Source: Taenia hydatigena (Eukaryota > Platyhelminthes > Cestoda > Cyclophyllidea > Taeniidae). From it: a stretch of 64,000 nucleotides of DNA. Below the pieces are notes generated by a model. It made no database searches. It had not been told where the DNA came from and saw nothing but the letters and a program-made list of their open reading frames with translations. Position numbers and translations under genes: made by a program. The DNA lies in the NCBI GenBank assembly GCA_036345935.2, contig JADWOT020001576.1, forward strand, positions 62,666 to 126,665, written 5' to 3'. How positions within the stretch are numbered: the first letter of the stretch is position 1; each line of letters opens with the position of its first letter. Shown here one piece after another: positions 35,282 to 47,018 of the stretch.

Positions 35282-38062
35282 ATGAGGCGAATGCTCCTGG
35301 GTTTGGCCACTGCTTTGCTTGCTAGTGCCTTTGCTGAGTTTGTAGTCCTAAATGATACGTATTACAATGCTAAAGAAAAGCCATCAACACTCACAGCAGA
35401 AGCGACTTTATGCACGCAAATGTTCCAAGCTACCACCTGTAGCGTTGCCGTCTTTGACATGAATAAAACAAGTAAGATTATCTGATTGTTAATAGATTGA
35501 TGCCATAAAGCTTTGAAATTCATAGGATAACAAACGATTCATCTTTAAATCACTTGACTTGGTCAAAATTGGGGGTTCGAATAGCCCACTTCGTTTGTTA
35601 TAAGGAAATGACAACATCTTTGAAATAATGCAAATCATTGTACTCACGTGAATGATGCACATGTAAACATATTTATACATTCGTCACATAACAAATTTCT
35701 AATGCTAAAATGAGTAAATAGACGTGTGAGGTACATAGAAATGAAATAGATTTAAGACATAAATCTTCTTCACAAATTTGCATTAGCAAGCTTTTGTAAG
35801 AAATCGACTAACAATTTCAAATAACAAAAACACTCTCCAATGAAGCTGTGTCACAATTAGGTTTACATTGAAAGTGATAAATGAGAATTTTGTATCCACC
35901 CTAAGATTCGAAAAGTTAGCAGGTTTTACTAGGCGCCAGCAAATGCGCCTAGGGTGTAGCACATTATTGCCTGTGGAGCATTTCGTAAGACATTTTCATG
36001 TATTCTCGGATGCCTAAGTGCATACATAGCTACCTGTGTCCAATAACTTTACGATTTTGTTTGATTGCTTTAAGAGAGGAATCCAACTCTGAACCAAAGA
36101 GGTTTAGTCGGTCATTTACAAACATCAACGCCGCTTAAGCATAAACTTCATTGCCCTACTTCGTGATCTCTTAGTCTTGTAGAATTTCTGGCATTTTATT
36201 GTTAGAACTAGGTTTTCAGATGTACAGGTGGACAGGAGGAAAGCAGAGCGTCTGTTGATCGGGCTTCTTGTGTCCTTTATTCTGAATTTTATGCGTAATT
36301 TTCATTTTTTAAATGATTTATTGAGTAGCATTATTTTGCTGGTATTTAAGACCAAATGTGAGTTGCATACGGAGATAGCAATTGAGCCGGAGCGATTGAA
36401 AAGGAGGATTGGGTGCACAACCTTCATTAAAAGGCGTAAGTTTAAAAGTTTCATGTTTCCGTTTAAACAACAATATGCCTGACTATATTTGTATCACCAC
36501 TACACCAACACGTGCTCTTCCTTGAACCTTGGCGAAGGCACTTTTTGGATTTGTATTTCTTACTTCCACTATCATTTGATGACTGTATTTTGTACGAACC
36601 TTTGCAAGTGAAAATATGATTTAAAGGCAGATGGTAACAATCTTTAAAAAAATAAGCATGAAAACCATGAACGCATCTCACAGGTCAAAAACAGCTCGAG
36701 TTCATGCATAGGTGACTGGATATAGCATACCCAAGGGCAAGTAGAGACGATGCAATTCGAGAAATTAAGCAAGGAAATGTAGTAAATCACTTTTAAGTTA
36801 GCAAGGCAAAACTTAGTTACAAGATATGTGGTAAAACCACTGGTATTAACGGTGCCTTCATGTACAATATAAAAGACACAAATGTTGCCATCGGTTAAAA
36901 CAATCCGCTTAGGACGGGTGCACATCATCGAAGGCGCCGCCAATGCTAAGAAAGTGGTAGCTGAATGTCGCTTAATTATTCATTATTCATTGAAGTGGGT
37001 GGCTCGCACACATCTTCATTATCGCAGGACCGTATATATGAATGTGAGTTCTAAAGCAAATGCTGAATTTTAACCTAACTCGCCATAACGTAAAAAACAC
37101 TAGGTCCATAATAGTGACGGAGAAGTAGTTTTTGCTTTAAGGGACAAAAGTAGAAGGTTGTGGTAACGACATAAACAGCTAAGCGAACATGTTCGTGAGG
37201 AATTTGGGAAATCTATGCTTTCTTTATTCACTGTGCAAAACAATAGATGTTGAGAAACAAATTGTGTGCCCCCAGCAGGAAACCCCACCACATTAAGAGC
37301 TGTATTTCAAAAAGATTACTATCAGTGCTACGGATTTGGTGCCAAATGATTTTTGATAAACAAGTTGTAAGTTGTGTGACGTAGCGTTATTATTAAGAAG
37401 CGATATGGGTAAATAATGATGCGCATTCCTCTTGATGGGATGCGTGAAAGGCAGAGGTTACCTGAGTCGACCAAAATAACAACAAGCAGCTATCATAGCT
37501 TTGGTTTTAAACTAGTGAGAATGTTTTTTAAAGCATAATGCTGCCTGTTGCATTGAAGCATCAACAGGTGGAGACGCAAAATGTCCCGCACAAGAAATGC
37601 TGGTGATAAAGACTGCGTGCATCCAAAACGTGCTCTCCAATGCAGACTAATGGAGTGAAGAAGATGGCGCATTTCCCATCACTACAGAACTGTGGTTGTA
37701 CCCTCGCACCTGTCACATAGAGGCTTGTGGGCATCCTGCATGGTCGAATGAACGGTCCAACATGAGAAAGATATAGCAAAAGTAAAATTGGCGATATGTG
37801 TCCGTCTTGGCAGGCATCACGCAAGCCCTGTTGTTATCACTCATTCATTATTTGTTATGTTTGTTCCACTTTCAAGTGGGCTTTGTTACAAATATTATGT
37901 TATCAAAAAACGACAGCTCTCTTTTATGAAATGGTTGTTTACGGCAAGACAACAAACGAAGGTCTGTTTTGCATCAAGAATGACCAAGCAAAGATCCAAC
38001 AAAACCATCGTCAGAGGCACCATCTTACACTTGCGTTTTCTTCACTCCTCTTCTCAGAGTAA
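35282..38062 (+). CDS. Candidate four-exon secreted protein, about 240 aa, weakly PAN/apple-like
   Basis: Exon 1 (35282-35471) encodes a signal peptide (MRRMLLGLATALLASAFA), then possible N-glycosylation sites (NDT, NKT) and CTQMFQATTC, and ends at ACA A|GTAAGA. Exon 2 (36220-36435) follows GGTTTTCAG, contains KCELH and ends GGC|GTAAGT. Exon 3 (36913-37043) follows CGCTTAG and ends AAT|GTGAGT. Exon 4 (37877-38062) follows CACTTTCAAG and ends in TAA. Phases 1, 1 and 0 match at each junction and the total is 723 nt. Cys spacing ending in C-x-L-H faintly recalls PAN/apple modules. Exon 2 may hide a further in-frame 84-nt intron (donor after CTTCTT, acceptor ATTTAAG). The first exon is the most secure. 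Confidence 0.42.
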
Positions 38063-38119
38063 TGAGACTCTTCTAGATTGCATCAAGTCACACCTTCTTT
38101 TCACCTCCTTCTCTGTTTG

Positions 38120-38458
38120 AACCACCATCGCAAGGAAAAGTAGGAGGGTACGTCGCCATGAACCTGCGTCGTCATGCAGACAGAGACCATTCATATTCTA
38201 TGCAAAATTTCTAGTGATATGTTAAAAAGCACGGAGTGCATGCAGAGCAGACGAATCGAATACTTTTGTGGTTGAAGAGAGGATATTCCAACTGAGCTGC
38301 CAGTCTGTTGACGAATACCAATAAAGGTGCACTGCTGTAATTTTTCTTCACATATATTTCCTGTTCAAAATAAAAGCGATTGATAGACGGAAATAGATGG
38401 CGCCATACCACAAGACAGGATGCCATCAACTTGGTTCTTGTGAAGTCAAAACAATCAG
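38120..38458 (+). repeat. Dispersed repeat R3 (TETI-ISSDM exon-like), copy 1
   Basis: It matches 56640-56930. On the + strand both encode VV--TETI, then C-ISSDM (38173-38225 here), followed by homologous sequence without a shared frame. It lies between the candidate secreted gene and the truncated 22-residue-repeat copy. Confidence 0.45.
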
Positions 38459-38781
38459 GACTGTTGTGCCAACAGTAGCATCGCATTCACGCAATGTCTA
38501 CAAGGGGGTTCGAACACGCAGTGTCGACCAGTTGATCAAGCGGCATGATGTCATCTAAGAGACGCGAATTAATCTTGTCCAGCTTCGTGGAGTCCAAATT
38601 GATCAGGGTTTTCGCGATGTTTGGCGCAATATCGAGCGCTTCGACGACTTCATGTGCATCCGAGATGCGAATCACCTCATCAATGAGGGGTATTTTGGAG
38701 CGCAACTATTCTAGCTCCTCGTCTGTGAATATGAACCTGCCAGGATCGTCCACCTCCTGCTCCTCCGTTGAATTGGCCACT
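38459..38781 (-). pseudogene. Truncated 22-residue-repeat gene, third copy
   Basis: It keeps the last three repeat units (starting LIDEV, NIAKT and the final unit ending NPLVDIA-stop). It has a stop just upstream of them, a roughly 40 bp internal deletion in the acidic linker, and ends abruptly at CCACTGG. Signal peptide, promoter and N-terminal repeats are absent. It lies about 0.65 kb from the inner edge of the right arm. Confidence 0.75.
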
Positions 38782-38939
38782 GGGGGATATATATTCCGGA
38801 ACGTGAGAAGACGTAAATTGCCAATCTATTCTGAAACGGTTCTGATCTTAAACGGACTGGGAGGGAATTATACGCTAACAGCCAATTCGCTCATTGTGAT
38901 AGTGAACGGACTTGGAATCTGATGAAGGGTTGAGGAAAG

Positions 38940-39430
38940 CAGCCGTTCACGAAGCGTATCCAGTCAGGCCTACTGATTACCGTGCAGACATTCAACTGCA
39001 GAGAATGTCCGTGAGGCATGTAAAGGTGAAATTTAAAGAGCTATTTATGCTCTGCCATGCCAGATAGCCTTTCGAACCTCTTCCAGCGAAGTGAGAGGCG
39101 ATCTCCAACTCACCCTCTGTGGATTACATTGCGACGAGCAGAGCGGTGAAGCGCAAATCTACTGGTAGCAATTCAAAAGGCAAAATGTTGAGAGTCGCAG
39201 GCAAACACTAACGCTGGTCACATTCGGCTGAGTGGAACATGGACTTGTGCCCTCAACTGAACTTGGACTTGCACACTAGTGCTTTCCTCCTCTGCCTACT
39301 TGTATTCTAGTTCTGTCAATGTTCGCGATCACGGCAGCTGCGTTAATCATAATAATTTGGTACTTTGACGGTAATGGTAGTGGGTTCGACCCGTTCCCTC
39401 ATAACGATGGAGCTGTCGATGTCTTTACAG
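38940..39430 (+). repeat. Repeat family R5, copy at inner boundary of right arm
   Basis: It matches 45170-45740 in the same orientation, including the stretch CTTGGACT-G-ACAC-A-TGCTTTCC and TCAATGTT-CGATCA-G. It stops where arm homology begins, so a duplicated R5 unit adjoins the palindrome breakpoint. Confidence 0.5.
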
Positions 39431-40069
39431 AAGAAACACTCTTTTAGCACCAGTAGAAGTAAATGCAAAATATAACTTACCAACTTAATCGCGTACAGTT
39501 CCTGCTCAAACCTCCTTATTTCTCTTGCTGGGAACCTAGTAGCCTATGTAAATCTGCCTAAGCTTCTAACTTAAATGAAACTGATCTGATAGCCTCTACA
39601 CAGAGAGTTACGCGATAGTAGAATGGCACAATACCGCCTCCCTCGGACTCAAGAGAAGGAGAACAAATGGGCAATGACATGGAGGGTAGATGGGCAAAAC
39701 TGATGCGTGATCAATTAAGCCAAATACTTGAAAGATTTCTTTATGGTAATTGCAATAACACCCTCTCCAAGTCTCTAAAGGAATTTTTTTAGAATATTTA
39801 ACGCGACTAATTAAAAATAACTAAAAATTGGCATTTTTGCCAAGGCAATTCGTTGGTGATACGCCTTATAAGTTTGGGTGACATTCAAGTAAAATGAAAC
39901 TAAGATTCTCGTTTAGTGGAATTACTGCTTGATTGTTGATCGACCTTGGGTACCCAAAAGGGTGAACAGCGCACCATTACTCTGCATTTCCTGCTTTCCG
40001 TATACGAGAGGGCACGCAATCCATGGGATGGCATATGCGTTACCGACGCCATAAAGGGTTAGCAACAGG

Positions 40070-42729
40070 GTAAAATCGGACATTTATCAGCGTAGTTGGC
40101 CATTGCAGTGCGAGCTATGAAAATAAACAGGAAGTAGAAATTAATTGGGAGTAAAAGCACCCTCGTAGGAGAGTAAAGTTATAACTGTCGATGACTGATT
40201 AAGATCCGGTTAAAAGCTTTTCATTGGTGAAGGATTCGTTGCACTTGTGCACATTGTTTGTGCACATGGTTGCAAGCGGAGGATATATACCGATTTGGCG
40301 TCCAGTGTGGGGTCCTTTTCATTATTCTATATTTGTAGGTGCAAAGGCATGGTGCGCTGGTGCGAATCTGGACTAATGAATGGATGCCTCACGGTCAGAC
40401 CTTCATGTCACCAAATGGAATGTCTCGGTGTGCCACAACTCCACATCACTACATTTGGTTCTCCTCACCTTTTGCACATAAACGAAGGCGCACGTGCACA
40501 TATGGATGGTGTCGATGCAGTTTTCCAATCACCCATCAGCAGAGAGGATAACGCGTATTCAAGCGATGGCTTGTACGAGACTCAGGCACATTCCTGCATC
40601 CCAGATTTGTAAAGCCTGTTTCATGCTACCACACTGACACTTGCGAGGAAGCCCTCCCGTGAGGGCGGTCACTTCATGAACAGAACCGTAGTAACAATCT
40701 ACCCACTAATGCGCCTCGTATGGTGATTCAATGCATTGTCCATCAATGTGGGCACCGTGCAGCATCTACACTCTGCGGTCTGGTCGTCGAGTCAGACTAC
40801 CACGCTTTCAAATCTAACGCTCGCTATGCATATATGCTCTTTCCAAGCACTATGTTGCATTATGGCCTTCGGGTGGACATCGAGGAGCCCTCTGCTCCCA
40901 TAACTTGAGCTGGAGTGTAGCCAGCCAATGTCGATTTGATGTGCGACCGCTAGGACCGCAATTATCAATCCTAGCAGAGCCTTAGTTACAAACGTGTCGT
41001 GCATAAAGGCAGACAAGAATCCTCTCCTTCACTTCGTGCCTTGACCTATTGATTGGTTTGGAGTGCTCTCAGCCTAAAGAAGGAGTCGTGTTGTCCAAAA
41101 TGACACAGCCGGCAACCAACTTGCAAATCCTAAAGATCCGGAGCACTTTCTTGAATCGATGGTTACACCAAACTTATTTGTGACTACTAATTGATTTCTT
41201 GTACCACAAATACCCTAAGGAGTGAACACCACACAATTGGGCAAAAACAATGAACGAGCCAGCGATCAATAGAGACGATCAAGGGAAACAGTTCTCCAAG
41301 GACAATTTCAAAGTTTGATTCTGGTTTAATGCAACGACAATGCAGGTTTTACTTAAACCCTACAAAAATTTGGCTGCACACTGTCGTGAGTTTAACAAGT
41401 GCAACCGCAATTCCAGCAGAAGCAGCACTAACTGCAATGTACAAAATTTACTTTCGTGTCATCGAGAGTCTGCTCATAGTTTACTGTTGACTGCGTAAAC
41501 AACATGATTACTAATGAGAGCTAATTCAAGTGCGAAGCTCATGAAGGGGGATGCTGCAATGTTAACTCTCACTAGTCGTCTTGACAAGGGGCTGAATGAT
41601 GGGAGGGAGGCTTATTCTCACCCTCTTTGAGTAGAAATTGCTGATTACTCACCCAATCAATGAGGGGAGCGACAATTTTATTAAAAAGAAATAAAATTGA
41701 TGGCTGATTCGACTTTATGAAAAGACGTTCTGATGGTGGTAACATCCTTTCTCTTTTAAAATGGTGACTTTATGTCACCGGTAGTGGCGGACTTGACAGA
41801 CTCACTCAATATCGCCTCCTTCTGGGGCACTGCAAATGATGTCTGGGTCAAAAGCAAAAATCGCTAATGGTGGGATAAGTGTGCATAACTCTTTGTTAGC
41901 TGCAGGTGATAATCTCTGCTACCTAGAAATTGATGGGCTTCAATGGTGCAGAGTTAAGAGAACGCAATGCCGGAACAGCATTCTCATGAAAGTATCAATC
42001 GTTGTTCGTCCATCCCTAATCTGACCATCCCTGCCCTCTATCGAAACACTTTATTGTAACGAATTGTATTCTTGGACGTTGTTATAATTAATGCAAACAT
42101 TGACAGGACTAGATTACAAGCATGCAGCAGAGTCGAGCATTGGTGTCCAAGTCCAAATCCATGTTCTGCAAAGGGTCAGTGTCTTCACTTGCGCCTGACG
42201 GGCGTTGCTGTTTCACCGTAACACTCGACCCTCTGTGGTCTCGCATTTTTGCCTCTACTTGCCCCATCAAACTAAAAGGGAAGATTTGGAGAATGTCTCT
42301 CACATCTTTCTAAGAGACCACGTGGGCCGAACACCCACTTTAGTTCAGCGTACCTTATATACAGCTCTATTACTGTGCAACTTTAAGCGCCTTCGCTGTG
42401 GCAGGAATGATATGGCAATAGTTCGCCAAGTACTTAGTATTTACAAAAAAACCAACACCCTTCACTACGTCTGCAAATGCGATTGCGTTTGAAATTGCGC
42501 AGTGTAAGATCTGCTTATAAAGTGCGATTAAGTGAAGCATGTGAACATGAAATGTGGAAGTGCTATTTGTAGTCTGTTCTACTACATCGCCATTCGAGTC
42601 CCATTCAGAGGAACGGAGGGAAATTCTAATTCCTTTTCTCTGGATTGGATGACGATGAGCAGATTTGAGAAATGCAAAGCCTGCTTCAAGGTGGAACAAA
42701 TATAGCAAATATTGAATAAGTGACAAAAG
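40070..42729. other. Right-arm-specific block, about 2.66 kb
   Basis: The left arm passes directly from the counterpart of 40069 to that of 42730 at about 23115. The last ~750 bp (41980-42729) are a direct repeat of 44785-45500 (family R5, including a TTATATA box). The first part has a 121-codon + ORF (40247-40612) overlapped by another frame, neither recognised. No terminal repeats or target duplication were seen, so insertion in the right arm or loss from the left are both possible. Confidence 0.65.
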
Positions 42730-42760
42730 CGGGGCTGTTAAACTATGCAGTATTCAAGCC

Positions 42761-43390
42761 ATGCGCTGGCAACCATCGATCGGGGAAATAAAATGCTTCC
42801 AACCATATGCATTTCTGTCAAGTCTAACTCCTTTTTGGTACCCCAATAATCGCTGCCCAGGCGGATGCATTACCAATAAGCCTTGCGCGTCAGAGATCTT
42901 GATGAATGATTGTGCGTGCCCGTACCTTACAGATGCTATTGACACATTGATTCATAACGATTTCGCCCATATGAATGCAAAAGATAGCACAATATATTTC
43001 AGCGAGATTGGAAGAAGAGATTCTGAAAGTGACGTCTTGGACTACGAATGCTATGTGTTACAGATGGATCCAGGCATTCGGTTCAGGCATCAATTACTGC
43101 GCTTCCAAGACGCCATCAAGTCGCATCATGTATTAGTCATAGCCCTCCTGCCATGGAGTTTGGATGATGAAGCAGATGATTAACACCCCTTCGCAAAGTT
43201 TGTTGTGAGTTTTGACAGCTTCGAGGGTTGTCCACCTGCAACAACTCCGGTGGAATGGCGAATGTATTGTGTCAAGCAATGTGAAGCCGGACACGCCAAC
43301 TTGGTGACTTGCTGCATTTCACTCCTTACGACTGACTTCCAGTTGAAGACTGTTGGCGGTAGGTGCAAGGACAACTGCAATTTATCAAAG
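42761..43390 (+). pseudogene. F-box family C-terminal half, copy G, right arm
   Basis: The frame is open from 42761 to a TAA at about 43182. It reads YLTDAIDTL, GRRDSESDVLDYECYVLQMD and HHVLVIALLPWSLDDEADD; after the stop it continues HPFAKFVVSFDSFEGC, TTPVEWRMYCVK. These align with residues from about 160 onward of the intact F-box protein. The left-arm partner lacks this stop (ATT instead of TAA) but has another one. Confidence 0.65.
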
Positions 43391-44121
43391 CATTAAACAT
43401 TTGACATGCGCTATTTATGGCCGTTGCGTGCTTAAATGCACTACATTTCTTCAACTTACCGTTTTCCTTCCTCTTTAGCAATCGTAGTAACATAAACAAC
43501 AGCTTTATTTACCGCATGGATACGCCGCGGCTCTCAAATCAAATCGCCTATCTCGATAGGTTGCGTGTTCTGTTTATCTAGAAAGAAAACTCAAAAGACA
43601 CGCACATTATGCTTGACACAGGCAAAGGCAGAACTTTGGAGACACTGCATTGGGAGTGCCACCTTACCTTGTAAAGACGCCACAGCTACACGCACGGCGA
43701 TTTGGCAATTTCAACATTAATTGAAACCGAGGCAAAGGATACATTATAATGGCAAAGATGAACTGACGAGTTTTTGAAAATCTCTATCTCAAACCTACAT
43801 TTAAGGTGAAAGGGGTAGAACAAATATGCGTATCCAATTCGCCTTTCACTTCTGCTCTTTACTTGCACTAATAAGTTAATCTGAATCGCCTTAAGACAGA
43901 CACACTTTTTAGTTGAACAAATGTGTTTTAGCTGCGCGGCTTTAGACTTTCTAGCATTACCAGACACCTTTACGGCAACTATAGGCAAACAATATGAAAG
44001 GGTTGCATGTCGGATATTGTTACTCATCCATTCTCACTCTCAATTTCTCTACAAACCAAAAGGCGTCAGCTCGAGCATAGTTATAATTGCTGCAAAGCGT
44101 TGACGAGGATGGATTACAGGC

Positions 44122-44316
44122 ATGCAGAACAGAGAAGCACTGATGGTTGAGTCCAGGTTTATGTTTGAGCGCCTTAACTCCCGACCTTTATCCTACTCGA
44201 TCGTTATCAGTAGATCTACGGTGTCCATTTGCGTTCGATGTCACCTAATCAGGGATGGAGAGTTGGAGTTGGACATAAGTGCATCAACACATCAGCAAAT
44301 GGCTATGGCACGATAA
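44122..44316 (+). other. Conserved 64-codon ORF, right arm
   Basis: Partner of 21449-21643. MQNREALMVESRFMFERLNS to STHQQMAMAR, uninterrupted. Function unknown; the opposite strand has R5-like features, so the coding strand is uncertain. Confidence 0.3.
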
Positions 44317-44439
44317 GCACTTATTTTACTTGGCACTTGTACGAATCATACCAACGGCCTGCAGAGAATCGACTCATGAAATTGAATACCGTTGAATGGA
44401 ATTCTACCAGTAATATTTACCTCCGTTTGCTAAGCCTTT

Positions 44440-44740
44440 CATTGCCAGCTCATCAATTGCTCTTTCACAATTCGCCCTCCATCAAAGGTGCATTCTAATG
44501 AATTATCTACCCTCCTTTGGTGACAAAAATAATGTTGAAGCAATTCGTCACGTTGATGGTGTGTACAAAAGAGCAGTGTGCTTTAGTAAATCTGCTATTC
44601 AGAATACGTACTGGATCCAGAAGCTGTCCAAAGAATATAAGAGTTCGGGCCAACGGGATCTTATTACAATTGGGCAGCAGAATGCATCATATATGTATGA
44701 AAAGAGTAGGAATGCATTGCCTAGGTTTAAACCAGAGGTA
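44440..44740 (+). other. Candidate exon (IQKLSKEY), open copy in the right arm
   Basis: One frame reads FIASSSIALSQFALHQRC, NYLPSFGDKNNVEAIRHVDG, AVCFSKSAIQNTYWIQKLSK, then RNALPRFKPE, and ends at the donor CCAGAG|GTAAAG. The left-arm copy carries TAA inside the same frame. Composition and the donor look like a real internal exon; the acceptor could not be fixed. No family recognised. Confidence 0.4.
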
Positions 44741-44784
44741 AAGCTTGTTTCTTGTTTCCTCACCATTGCCTTTAAATCAGGCTC

Positions 44785-45740
44785 CTCATGAAAGTATCAA
44801 TCGTCACTTGCTACTCCTTTATCTGACCCTCACTGTCCTCAACCCATGCGCTTCCAAATAACAAGTTGGTATCTTAAATGGTGTTAAAGCTAATCGAAAT
44901 ATTGACAGCACTGGATTACAAGCCTGCAGCATAGTTAAGCATAGGTGTTCAAGTCCAAATCCATGTTCTACACAGGGTCAGTGTTTTCGTTTGCATCTGA
45001 TGAGCATTAGTGTTTCATCGTGACTCCTGACCTTTAGTGAACTTGCACCTTTCCTCCCGACTTGCTTCATTGAGTCGGGAGAGGAATGGTTGTAGAACGC
45101 TGCTGGGCTCTAATGACGACCTGGTGGGTCAGGCACTTACTTCATTTCACCGTACCTTATATACAGACCCATTACTGTGCAACTTAAAGGCAAACTCAGT
45201 GGCATGAGTAATGCTGCGACGCTTATCCACCTCACACAACTTCAGTAGGTCTGCAACTGAATTTGCCTTTAGAGTTGCACAATATCAGATCTGGATATAA
45301 AGTGCAAGAATTGAAGCGGGTGAAGATGGAATGTGAAAGAGACATGTATAGTCCGTTCTGCCGGATCACTATTCGAGTTCTAATCAGAGAAACGAGAGGA
45401 GTTCTTTAACTCTCCCTCTCCAGGTTGGATAGCGACGAACAGATTTGAAGAATGCAAGTCTACTTAAGACTATTCAGAAGGCTGAATGCTGAGAGTCACG
45501 GTTAAACACCAAAGATGGTCACATCCGGCTGAGTAGAACACGAACTCGTGTTCTCACTAAGACTTGGACTCAGACACCAATGCTTTCCCATCTGCGTACT
45601 TGCAATTCAATTCCGTCAATGTTTTTAGTCATGACAACCGCGTCAACCGTGATAATTTTGCATGTTGACAGCAATATTAGTGGATCCAAACAGGCCACTC
45701 ACAACGATAATGCTGCTGAGAGCAATGGACGCAACAAGTA
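44785..45740 (+). repeat. Repeat family R5, right arm
   Basis: Partner of 20050-20870 and paralogous to 41980-42729 (5' part) and 38940-39430 (3' part). It has TTATATACAG in a conserved context at about 45158. The - strand near 45660-45740 reads LLTGLLVASIALSSIIVVSG, a possible second membrane exon. Confidence 0.5.
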
Positions 45741-45819
45741 GTCCTGTCAGCAATTTAGGTTGTGTTTCGACAGAAGAAGCACTCTAGCAGCACTGGTATC
45801 AGTAAAAGTAAAAGATAAC

Positions 45820-46023
45820 TTACCGATTCCGTCTCGTATGGGCTTGCTCAAATATTTTTGTTATCTTCGCTAAGAAGGCGATAGGCCATGCAGATATTCC
45901 TAGGAGCCCAACCCATAAAGAGTAGAAGCACTGCTTTAATGTTGACCAACCTCGGGCGCACGAAAGAAGGAACAGCGTACAATTACTTTGCATTCCCTGC
46001 TCTTCGTATGCGAAGGCACACAT
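45820..46023 (-). other. Candidate exon with membrane segment and donor, right arm
   Basis: Partner of 19741-19942. MCAFAYEEQGMQS, hydrophobic LWVGLLGISAWPIAFLA, then FEQAHTRRNR with donor CG|GTAAGTTATC. Both arms keep the frame and the donor. Confidence 0.42.
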
Positions 46024-46464
46024 AATACTGGGATGGAATATGCTTTGTCGGCGCTATTAAGTGTGGGATGCAGGCTAAATCAGACACTCAGTTTCAATCT
46101 TCAGGGGGAGGGAAGGTTCGCCAAAATTTTTACTCGACTGAGTAAAACTAATTGTTGGCAGTCAATCCGGAATAGCGTCGTTTCAAATTGGTATGTCTTG
46201 GTAGTCTCCATTTACTTCTACTTCCTTCTCCATCCACATCACATTGCATTTATTACTTACTTTGTCTCATGTGCCATCACCATCACTTTATACCATTTTC
46301 GTGTCACTGAGGGTGGCATATAATCACTCAACTTTAGGAACAACCTTGTCGAGGCATAACGCGTGCAGAATGTAATGACAATCCATCCGTGACAACGGTG
46401 CGCAGCAATAAGTTGACCGACTCTGAAACAGATTATGATGGATTCCTATAATTTGGAGCACTAA

Positions 46465-46764
46465 TCAGTGATTTTTAACGCAAAACTTGTGATAAATGTG
46501 GTAGATATGAAGTTGTCCATACAGTGTGGGGATTGGAAGTAGGTCACAATGAAGCATGAGATCGTAGTTGATGGCCCATCGAGGAAGGAATTGGCAAGCC
46601 TGAGCAAAATATTGTCGGAAGAATTGCACTTGCTTCTGGTAATATTCCACGACTGGACGACATTCGGCACCACTGCTCATCGAGCTTTTTCTAAATTCAG
46701 TGCTAAAAGACCTGCTGTCCCCACTGGTAGTATCACACCTCAGCAACGCTGTGATGATTGTCAA
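46465..46764 (-). pseudogene. F-box family fragment F (middle region), right arm
   Basis: It reads DSRSFSTEF...QVQFFRQYFAQACQFLPRW and LMLHCDLLPIPTLYGQLHIY. The 99-codon frame is open, but neither the F-box nor the C-terminal block is attached, so it is a fragment. Confidence 0.5.
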
Positions 46765-46920
46765 CTCCTTGAAGAAAAATCGGCTGCTCCTGCCTTCATT
46801 TGATGGTTATGAACTACTCCGATGCCAGTTCTACCGCACTTACGAACGGTCATATTCTCTTCCCCGCGCTTGATTTCTTGCGTCCATCTTTACCAGTGGA
46901 TGTCAAAGAGCAATCAGTTG
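46690..46920 (+). other. Conserved Leu-rich ORF upstream of copy E, right arm
   Basis: Partner of 18796-19023. KDLLSPLVVSHLSN, SLKKNRLLLPSFDGYELL, ending with a TGA near PRA. It is followed by the upstream element at 46917-46943 and the TATA at 47019. Confidence 0.35.
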
Positions 46921-47018
46921 AGGTGAGACGATCGCGTGACTTTCACATAGCGACGCTAAACAATCCAACGTGTTGACGCCATTGTGAGGTCAACACAATT
47001 CCGCTCCCATGGTCGCAG

